Positions 55,311 through 64,000 of a stretch of 64,000 bases of DNA are shown in pieces. A program made the position numbers and the translations under genes. Where the stretch lies: assembly GCA_009760855.2 (NCBI GenBank), contig WPIO01000022.1:1514501-1578500 (forward strand), written 5' to 3'. The notes under the pieces were generated by a model, which was not told the DNA's origin, did no database searches, and saw only the letters and a program-made list of their open reading frames with translations. Numbering within the stretch: position 1 is the first letter of the stretch; each line of letters begins with the position of its first letter. The stretch is from Cristatella mucedo (Eukaryota > Bryozoa > Phylactolaemata > Cristatellidae).

Positions 55311-56549
55311 GTGAGTACATTTGCGTCTACAACATACCTATACGTGTGGCTAACCAATTATCGCATAGATATGAGACCTCGGTACGCCGCTTCACGGTGC
55401 TTGCAGCTTGTTTAAACCCTTTGCCCGCGCCGCCATTGCAACTTGATTCCGCATACTTTCTCGTTATTAAAATCGTAGGCTCCTATTGAACTAACAGAAT
55501 TGAGCTGCTCTCGCCATACATTTTGCAGCTAGCATTCGGAGTGATAACTAGAGCTACTTAAGGAGCTACATGAGATGTTCGAATATCCACTAAAACCTTA
55601 CGGCTTTCGCTTAAGATCGAGAGGTCCTAACGGAGTCATTCCGGTATGAGAGCTTAAACCTGCTGGAGCCTCTCGAGTGACGACTTCACTAACCTGTCTC
55701 CACGTGATCAGGCTTTGATATAGCTTTGGCCTCACACTCCTACAAGATGGAAATCGCGGCTGAATGTTCATCGAGTAACGTCCCCGGTAGGAGATCTAAA
55801 AAGTGGGAAGTCATTAGCACTTGCTGATATCGTCTTCTGAATGAATTAAAGTTTGATGAGTGACTACATCGAATACCTTGCCCTTTTTTTCCTCGTCAGA
55901 GAGATTGCGCTTTACTTTAACGTTTTTATTCGTACATTTCGCTCTCTGATTCTTCTCGATGGGCTTTTCGTCTTACCAATCTGTTTTGAACACGTACTTC
56001 TCTACATTGCTTTTAGCTTGACTTTCCTCTCCGTCGAACACTATATTCTATACTATGCCTACTGCCAGTCAAGCTTGCGGGGAATGGGAAATATACGTGC
56101 CATAGCTTGTAAGCAACGATACCCGACGTGCTTCTAAGTTTGAAAAAAGGAAGTAAATGTAAGCGTCTTCGAGCAATAAGTCACGAGAGTCCTGGGTGAT
56201 CTGCTGCGGGAATAAATCAGTCATCGTGTCGTCTTTGGTCTTTCCCTACGTCAATATTAAAGAGAACTGTGTATCCATAGTGACATAACGACAAGCTAAG
56301 TCGTTAAGGGTGCTTGATCATGTTCGCAATGATCAGCACTGACTTTTGACAACCCAATCCACGGTGTCTATGGAGCACTCGGTGAAGTTGATTTCAGCCC
56401 GACAGCATCGTAATTGGTCTAATTGAGCTCTCGTTACCAAAGCCTACGCTGCGAGCGGCAATAGTAATGCGGAATGCGGCTAGCCACTTTCCCATGACAT
56501 TGCCTAAACAAACCATTTATTCATTGGCTCCAAGATGTTGCTGACCGTC
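55311..56549. other. Unassigned DNA
   Basis: No recognised repeat. A 94-codon plus-strand frame at 55853-56137 is hydrophobic but shows no family features. Confidence 0.35.
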
Positions 56550-57460
56550 ATAGACGATACAACCAAATTGCTGCTCATAGGAAACCCTAAGCGTTTGGCT
56601 GGCATAAAAGGCTTTGCTATTCTAATAGTTGATGTCGTAGTGCGACCATCACACGTGCTCGAAATTTAGGTGTCGTTTTCGACAGCAGCCTGAATTTTAA
56701 AAGCTTCATTCAGAAGACTGCTTCTACAGCTAGCCATCACGTCTGATCCCTATCCAAGATAAGGAGCTGTCTTCAACAGTGGCTTGCAAAAAATTTAACT
56801 AGTTCCTTAGTTCTGTCTCGGCTAGATTATTGTGATTCCCTTTTGGTTGGGCTACCAAAGAAAGCAAATAGGCCACTGCAGATGACTATGAATATGGCTG
56901 CAAGGCTAGTCTTCAAGTCCCAGCGGTTTGAGCACGTGTCTCCTTTGCTGAAAGAGCTAGGATGGATGCCGGTTGAGAAACAGATACAGAGCAAAGTTCT
57001 TACGCTGATCCACAAGGCCCGCCACGGCTTGGCTCCTTCGTACCTAGCTGAACTGCTGCACCAGTTTCAGCCTCTTCGCGCCCTCAGGTCCTGTATGGAT
57101 AATAAATTGGCTGTTCCATTCCTCCGCTTAAAGACCGTTGGCGACAGAAGCTTTAGCTCTGCATGTCCTAGGCTGTGAAACTCGCTTCCACGATTCTTAC
57201 GCAACGACAACTACTCTCCTGCTGCCGACTATGGCTCCACCTTTTCAGCGGCCCTGAGCTGCTGCTTCCATGCTACTCACTACCTCAACTGCTCTCCTGA
57301 TTCTGCTATGCTTCTCACTTTCTCTTTGTTGCGTGAGACAAAGTCTTTCAGCTTTTGCTGTGAGTGCGCTATACAAAACTCTCCTGCGTAACATCCACAC
57401 GGTCTTTATGGCTTTGTGGAGCTACAGACAGAGATGCATTACACTACATTACATTATTAG
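56550..57460 (+). mobile_element. LINE-B copy, 3' 0.9 kb
   Basis: Reference copy of the second LINE family. Plus-strand frames with a few stops give TKLLLIGNPKRLAGIKGF, RLDYCDSLLVGLPKK-type residues, then an open frame MTMNMAARLVFKSQRFEHVS, PLLKELGWMPVEKQIQSKVL, APSYLAELLHQFQPLRALRS and GDRSFSSACPRL, ending at 57175-57177. The 3' UTR ends in gtggagctacagacagagat and a tail of cattacactacattacatta. The R-LDYCNSLL/QN-AARLV pattern places it in the same broad L2/CR1 group as LINE-A, but the tail is a pentamer rather than ATT. Confidence 0.8.
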
Positions 57461-59890
57461 TGACGGCGACGCTCCTTACTTTGTGCAGCCTCGACGCGAG
57501 TAACAGCTGGAGCAGCTCAACCGCGGCTCCTGAAGAAAGGCGCCTGAAGAGGCTTCGCACTAAAGTAGCTCGGCTCGTGTCAGTTCGTAGCGCGACACGT
57601 GCAGCGAAGCGTCGGAACGTTTGAGGGACAGCTAGATCTTGGGTTGAATCTTTGATTTACGGCCCAAGGGGAAACGGCTCAGTCGCCCCAAGAGGCCGCC
57701 GCCTCGCCATCCGTAAAGAACACGGAGTTCGGTGGGTACTAAGTCGCTGACGACTGCTTGTCTGAAGAAACGCATAATGATTGAGTCAAAAGTGTTTGCA
57801 GATTCGTTTCGCGGTCGGCAACTGCTTGCATTTCTTGAAAGAAGCACGTAATGGCTACCCGCCGAGACGTGCTCATAGTTTGCACATATTCACTGAGCTG
57901 CCTTTGCTGTTTACCTTGTACTCTCCTGGCCGTGAGCATTGTGGCGGCTTCACTAATGAGATAATCAGATGAAGAATGCGATTGCAGCCGGCTGCAAGCG
58001 GCTGGCTGCATCGAAGCCCAACTCGCTAAGTTGCAGAAGGCCGGCTTTTTATGGGTCAAACCGCTGCTAACGGTAAGCTTCTAAAGAGGCTTTGGTTAAT
58101 CGACAACTGGCTGTTTTGTGGTCCGCCTAAAATGACGTTAGTTCCTTCGGTCGGTAATAGCTGATAACCTAAATTCCTAGGAACGATACAATTAGAGCTC
58201 GTTCTGGTGTCACGTCGTTGGTAGGAATTCATTGCCGACTGGCTCGACTTGCAGATTGGACCAAAAGATTGGCTATCATGCAACCAGAAAACTAAGATTG
58301 GGCAGTTTGGAGTGACTGCGTAATTCTATCCCTTTTATAATTCCTTTTATAGTTGCACATTGTTAACTAGTTACACGACTCTAGACCAAGTGGCCATCTG
58401 CCCGCTCACCAGACAATTTTTGGTTCACGCTGCAAGTCGAGCCATTCGGTAACTGATTCTGAACAACGATTTATTTTAAGAATAGTTCTGGTGCAATAAA
58501 AAACACTTTATTGTCAATGGGTGAAGCACTTTTAATACATAATATAGAAAATTAAGGCTGCTTGCGACTACTAGTGGCCAGCGTCTGATCATTTTGATCC
58601 GCCAAGCGCATATCAATTCAATGGAAACCAGATATTTTCATATTTTTATGATTATTATTTAGCTTTAATACTAAAACCACATTCTCAGCCGGGCAGCTGG
58701 TTTAATATTGCACGGGCAAGAAAATTTATTTTCTAGTCAATTCGAGACCTTTCGACGGGCAATCACAACGCGATCGCAAAGTCTGACATTGTAATGGTGC
58801 TAGAGAGCTAATCTTCCGGGTCACGAGTGGTAACGAATGAGCCTCTGCTTTGGATTACAGCAGAAATTTTCTGATACAGATTCGACAAAGTTCATTGTTA
58901 TTAACAGTGCCTTACCATCAGCAAAACGACCAAAACATGACCTCGTATTCGAAGCATAACGAAGCAACGCACGGCAACAGTTACAGCTGTACTGATGAGT
59001 TCCGGCTCTGGGAATGCCGCCTGCAGTGTCTGCCATCTTTTATCGTGTGATTATATTGGAAACGTCAGTTGCCCTCGAAATTCTAGCGAGACTATATCTT
59101 GAAGCTTCGCCGATGAGCCGTCTGCGACTGTCGGCTTGCCACCGAGTGGTCCAGGTTAAGTGCAGTCGCCGGACGGACGGTCTTTAATTAGCACTAGTTA
59201 AAATCTTCATTATTACCACCTTTAAGGCCGCTTAAAGAAAACTCTCACCGCAGTTTCGATATGCTTGCTCCCCCATGTCTAAGGCACGTTGAGACACGGT
59301 GAGACACGGTGAGACACGGTGAGTGCTGTCAGCTGCTATCTACTGGGCAAGCTCTGTGTACTGCAGAATAATTAGTTCGAGCTTGATATTTTGGACTTCA
59401 CTCGCCGGCCCCGCAATGGTTAGTGTAATTCGCTGCTAGCATGAAACGTTCGCTATTTACCCCAGTATAAGGCAAGCGAGAAAGCACTGTCGGAAAACGC
59501 GAACACCGACGATATTCGCGAATTTACTCTGACAGCCTCGGAGCATTCCAGATAACCACGATAACTCACGTCGCGGACTAGTAGCTTCAAGCAAAGCATT
59601 TGCGGCAAAAAAAAAGCAATTTGGTGACTCTCACAGATGAGGTTTAAAAAACTGCACGAAAGAAAATCACCGTCGCAGTTTTTAGGATGCCTTATCTACC
59701 GTGCAGGCGTCAAAGCGAGTAAATGACTGACCAGGTGCTTATGATTGAGCAATAGGCAGTTCCACACCTGCCGGGAACGCGCAGGGAATGGGGTAAGATA
59801 TGGTCAACTAAAGTTCGGAACTCATTAATGTAAAGCGAGGAGCGGCGTATTTCTGCATGGAAATGGAGTCTCGTGAGCTGACTGGCCTGT
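57461..59890. other. Unassigned DNA
   Basis: No gene or repeat family is recognised apart from three copies of a 12-base unit (gagacacggt-containing) at 59289-59325. Confidence 0.4.
59289..59325. repeat. Short tandem repeat, gtgagacacg type
   Basis: Three to four direct copies of tgagacacgg. Confidence 0.9.
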
Positions 59891-59894
59891 AAAA

Positions 59895-60055
59895 CCATAG
59901 GCGTTTGGGATAGCCCAGTGAGTAAGGTGCTGGCTTGACCAAGGTTAAGGTTAATGTATTTCATGACTGAGCTAATAGGCTTGAGCCCAGCGGCATATGT
60001 TAAGGTCCTGAATAAAGATCGGGTTATCTTTGTACGCTATAAAACTAATTATATT
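59895..60055 (+). repeat. SINE-A copy
   Basis: Head tgggatagcccagtgagtaa (A-box region), ggcttgagcccagcggcata (B-box region), then a diverged tail (cctgaataaagatcgggtta, cgctataaaactaattatat). Confidence 0.6.
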
Positions 60056-61100
60056 GTACATTTTTACCACCATCCAATCCTGGTGAAAAAACTTTGCTTT
60101 CGGCCCCATTGAGGCGATCGGTCGCTTTATACATTCCGAATACTCATCGGATGCGGGCATGTGCGGAATTATGGGCGTGCCTTTTAGTAGACGATGCAAC
60201 GGAAGCTAGTTGAACTTCTACTTTACCGAAGAATTTGGAGGCTTGCGGGATTTTCTTCCACTGCTTTTTATGTACAGCATTGCGGCTGGAAACAACCAAA
60301 CAAGAAATTATCAATAGGGCTAGGCCAACACTCTGGATTTGTAGCGGGTACGTTGCTACAACAGCTTAGTTCCTCAGATAAAGGAGAGATATTGCTCTTG
60401 TGCACGTCACAGCTAAATCTGAGCAACGGGCGCCAACGGCGCAGGCGCCGTCAATAACTGGCTCCCGTAATGGACGGAGAAAGTCCCCCCCCGCTGTAAA
60501 GCTGAAGTGCCAATTCAACCAATTATACAGCTCTCGCTGGGCATCATGAGAAAACAATTAGCTAGAACGAAGAGCTAGCGTGTATGAGTCAATAAATTTA
60601 CTCTGGCGCTCAGCAAAACTTGAGGAAGTGCCGCTCACTGGGCGCACGACGCCACCGTCAGGTGCCCCCACCTTTCGCTACTCGTGGCGCCCTTTCGCGC
60701 AGCCGCTCCTGCATCAACCAACGAGCATTTAGCGATTAATAAATAAATCTCATGAATGAATAGCGTCTCGCGAATACCTTTCTAGCAAACCTGTTTTTAG
60801 CTCTTCTCCAACGAACGTTTACCTAAGAGCAGAGCCCTTCGCACAGGACGAGCCAAGCTCCGCCACCTCTGTCATTGGTAGAGCGATTGTGACGTAAGTA
60901 CATTTCGCTGGCAGAACCACGAAAATCTAGTCAGGGCTGCTACCACCCTCCGAAATCGAGGTTGGAGTGCAGCGTACGCGGCGCTCCATTACTCACTCCT
61001 CTAGCTGATGTCTCTAAGCTTCAAATACGGCCTCGTCGTCCGTTGAGATGGCGCGGCCAGATATGGTTTTCTTCGCAATACTGTGACGAATGCCACAGAG
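60056..61100. other. Unassigned DNA
   Basis: No gene recognised. GC-richer at 60600-61080. Confidence 0.35.
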
Positions 61101-61321
61101 CTGCGTCTACACTGGCGAACTTTCAGACTCGAGAAACTAAGAGAACGTGAGGCTACGTCATTTTTCGATGATAAGGGGCGGGGAGTGGTATCTGATGGGC
61201 AGGATCTTTGTCTCTGGGAGCCAGTTTCGAGGAATTGCCTGGGCGTGGTCTACTTATTGGCGGTAGATAGGAGACTTTCGAGGCAAACAACCAATCAGAA
61301 ACTGGCCTAAGAATCAGCATG

Positions 61322-61450
61322 AATAATAACAATAATAATAATAGTAATATTCATATTAATACATTTAAATAACGCCCTCAGAGAACTGAATATCTTTCTA
61401 GGCACTGTACAAGTGCTGTGTAGAAAACATTACCCAATGATTTGTGGTGA
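61322..61450 (-). mobile_element. LINE-A terminal fragment
   Basis: Inverted ATT tail (61322-61345), then aacgccctcagagaactgaa, tctttctaggcactgtacaa. Confidence 0.65.
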
Positions 61451-61529
61451 CATTCGCTAGCAGAATGCAGAGTGTGAACGCACATATGCACACGATTCTA
61501 TTTCTTCGCTCCTGTAGCTCCATCTTCCT

Positions 61530-61689
61530 CTCTCTCCTCCTCTCCCTCCCTCTCTCTCTCACCTCTCTCTCTCTCTCTCTCCCTTCTCCCTCTCTCTCTC
61601 TCTTTCTCTTTCTCACCTCTCTCCCTCTCCCTTCTCTATCTCTCTCCCTCTTTCTCACCTCTCCCCCTCTCTCTTTCTCCCTCTCTCTC

Positions 61690-61756
<67 letters not shown>
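61530..61756. repeat. CT-rich array followed by (AT)n
   Basis: Imperfect CT/CCT runs at 61530-61692 lead directly into about 65 bp of pure AT at 61693-61756. Confidence 0.96.
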
Positions 61757-61760
<4 letters not shown>

Positions 61761-62213
61761 CACGCAACACACATGCTGCATGCAAAATAAGACCTTCATA
61801 TACGCGTTGCGTGAGGAGACCTGTTGAACTGCAACAGTTAGGAATAACTGAATTTACTGATAAAGCTACTTGTAGAAGGACGGTGACTAAATTTGTTCGA
61901 CGACTTCAGCACTTACATCTTACATCAGCGTGAGACTTACATCAGCGTGCAAAGGCAGCGGCATGTAAGCGTCCGTAGATAGTCACTCTTCGGTTTTCAT
62001 TTGTCGCCAAACGAGAAGCTGTACTACTTTTGCACTTCCGAGATTTCTCTTTTGTTGCCACGTGAGAGCGAATGTACCAGCCACAGTCTGAAAATGAGGC
62101 TAGTCTCGATTCCGAGCTGTACCCAGTGTAGACACGGTTGGTTAGAGCTAGTACGCACCTGGGACAATTTCTCGGGTGTGTCTTGAGTCCAAACGGACGC
62201 CAGTGTAGACGCA

Positions 62214-64000
62214 CATTAGGCTAAGAGCGCAGCTGATGCGCGTAGCAGCTAAGCGCAAGGTCAAACCTAGTCACGCAGCTATTGCAAGTGCCAGTGGCAG
62301 ATCGAGCTGTTGGCGAGCCGCTGCTTGGTCTTTCGAAAGCACCCGGGAGTAAGAGACACGGCCAACCTCACTGGAAACATTGTAACTGAACGCCTTCAGA
62401 CCGTAGGGACAGTTACAGGCTCGTTACTTCTATAGCAAACGAGCGATCTTTAGAAAAGCATTCGCTGCTACCAACTGAAACGTGAATGAAGACTGACGAA
62501 GCGGCAAGGATTAGCATAGCTCGAGTAGTCGAGAGCAGCATTTGCGTGCAAGCAGCCGACGCAACCGTAGCGTGACGGTGTGCCTCGCAGAAACCACCAT
62601 GCTAAAAATAAGTCGCTAATTAACGGAAGAACGTTTCTGGCAATCTATCCTTACAATTAGCTATGTTTGTCGGGTAATCAGTTAGTTATTCCGTCTCTGA
62701 TATCCCAATTAAATTAAGACGCTTGCACTGTATTTATGGTCATGCAGCGAGTGTACGGCAACGATTAGCATCACCAAAAGGGGCGGGGAAAGGAGGCGAA
62801 TATTTTGCTAATTTGAACGTGCAGTGGTGGACGAAATTGGACATTGAAATGACAGGACTTCGTGGGAATACGAATCTAAAGGGCTTTTCTAGGAGTGTTG
62901 ACGGCATTCCAGTATCTTTACGTCACCCGAGCGCCACCAGGCTTCCGGCGCTGGCGGTGCTTTCGGTGCCTCCTCTACTTCCGGCGCTTCAGCTTGGACC
63001 TGCTGTGCTGGAGCAGTAGAAAGCGGCCATACGTTTATAAAGTAATTTTACGTTTTCGCTGCTGTGCTTTGTTTTCGACTGTTTCATTTGACGATTGCGA
63101 ATTATGGCTGCACTTTAAATTCGCAGCCAGAAAACATTTTTTTCAATAGTTGCCAATAAAGTTTTCTGAAAGAAAAGCTGCCAAAAGGAAAAGGCGTTCT
63201 CGTCGTCAGCAATCAAGTGCCGGAGAGACACACCGGAAGAGGCTACTGAATGGTGTGCTGCTGTAGAAGCTGAGAGAAGGTGACGTTCTAGCCGGCAACA
63301 AAGTGTCGGAGAGATCGGAGACAGAAGCAAAAACACGATGGCCAATTCGCGAAGGAAGGCTGAAGCCGCTTGTCAGTAGCCAAGCTAGCAGCAGCAGCGC
63401 GCCAGAGAGACAAAGGAAAAGGCAGAAACGCGAACTTGCTTGTTCGAACTGTTTCCCGTCATGTCACACGGACTGCAAACTAGTCGCTACGTAATTATAG
63501 ACAATAGCAGCCATGCAGAATAGCTTCCGCAGCTTACATTGTACGCACGAATTGCTTTAGTTGAGTAGGGTATCAGGCAGCAAGTGAGCTTCGTGCTTAC
63601 GCTAACTCGTACCCGATTTAAGGACGATAATTTAATCAGCCACCCCACCCCCCCCTCCGTTCGGTCTCATCTAAATGCTCCGCCTTCGCAGCTACGGTGA
63701 AATGGCGACCAACTGAGGGCTCGCACTTCCGGGACAGGCGCCAGCAAATACTGCCAGCCTTATTGCATTTCTAGGTACAGTTCAACGATAGTCCGTGGCA
63801 GGCAGGCAGGCAGGCTTCTTAACGGACCGGAGGCAGCTCTGTCGGCACAACGCTACCATTCGCTCGAGGTCGCCGCCGCCGCACTGGGGTCTAGACGGGA
63901 TGGAGAAGCCGTTTCGTAGGGTGAGCTAGCAATGCCTGTCTCGTCGCGAATTCAATCTATCGGGCAAAATGCTGAATGCTGCCAGAGGTCAGCTCGAAAG
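62214..64000. other. Unassigned DNA to window end
   Basis: No gene or repeat family recognised. Minor features are a C-run near 63645, four ggca units at 63797-63813, and an ATG near 63900 followed by a donor-like gggtgagc that is too short to call. Confidence 0.35.

Larger units (their letters stand above)
61102..62213. mobile_element. Possible 1.1-kb element with terminal inverted repeats
   Basis: tgcgtctacactggcg at 61102-61117 is repeated as its exact complement at 62198-62213. Weaker similarity continues inward (agactcgagaaa versus ggactcaagacac and cgagaaat). A further related cccagtgtagaca lies at 62111-62123. The interior holds a LINE-A tail and CT/TA arrays and codes for nothing. 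It could also be two separate insertions of one small element. Confidence 0.4.

Noticed and set aside
55853-56137. 94-codon hydrophobic plus-strand frame that could be a membrane protein
   Set aside because: The composition follows the local T-rich sequence. There is no family motif, no splice context and no clear start.

Overview
The window is animal nuclear DNA. It holds a few compact, recognisable genes with GT-AG introns in a sea of non-LTR retrotransposon fragments, tRNA-derived SINEs and very long simple repeats. There are no operons and no prokaryotic features. The genes (an EEF1AKMT4-type methyltransferase, a mitochondrial NUBPL, an IGFBP7-type secreted protein and a class A GPCR with a split coding region) together with L2-like LINEs suggest a marine invertebrate. 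The GPCR resembles receptor families expanded in lophotrochozoans, but the phylum cannot be fixed from this sequence alone.

Layout. 1-4281: mostly repeats (SINE-A, SINE-B, a LINE-A tail). 4292-13029, minus strand: a three-exon EEF1AKMT4-like gene whose 6.2-kb first intron contains a complete intronless NUBPL-like gene (8280-9335) on the same strand. A near-perfect 107-bp-arm palindrome (13146-13381) sits about 115 bp upstream of the methyltransferase start codon. 13983-17230: LINE and SINE fragments. 17894-29372, plus strand: an IGFBP7-like gene with at least three exons joined by phase-1 introns. Its first intron (9.6 kb) holds minisatellites, a long GA array, a long AGC array and several LINE pieces. 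30899-34455: more LINE copies. 36062-41648, minus strand: a two-exon GPCR of 363 residues. 42300-46160: a pile-up of LINE copies, including the most complete one (endonuclease plus part of reverse transcriptase). 46828-54645: LINE fragments, SINE-B copies and the large CT/GA arrays, where three adjacent blocks have unit lengths of 8, 9 and 10 bp. 55227-55310: a possible first exon of a mitochondrial protein gene. 56550-57460: the best copy of a second LINE family. The rest to 64000 is mostly unassigned, with a possible 1.1-kb terminal-inverted-repeat element at 61102-62213.

The repeats form a system. LINE-A ends in a short hairpin (core agagatttagttctct between complementary gcgcc/ggcgc arms) followed by ATT repeats. 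SINE-A carries a tRNA-like head with A and B boxes and ends in the same hairpin. This is the arrangement expected if SINE-A is mobilised by the LINE-A reverse transcriptase, as for eel UnaSINE1/UnaL2. GA/CT and TA microsatellites repeatedly start inside or beside these tails.

The host genes do not form one pathway: one methylates eEF1A (by family), one delivers iron-sulfur clusters to mitochondrial complex I (by family), one is a secreted growth-factor-binding protein, and one is an orphan receptor.
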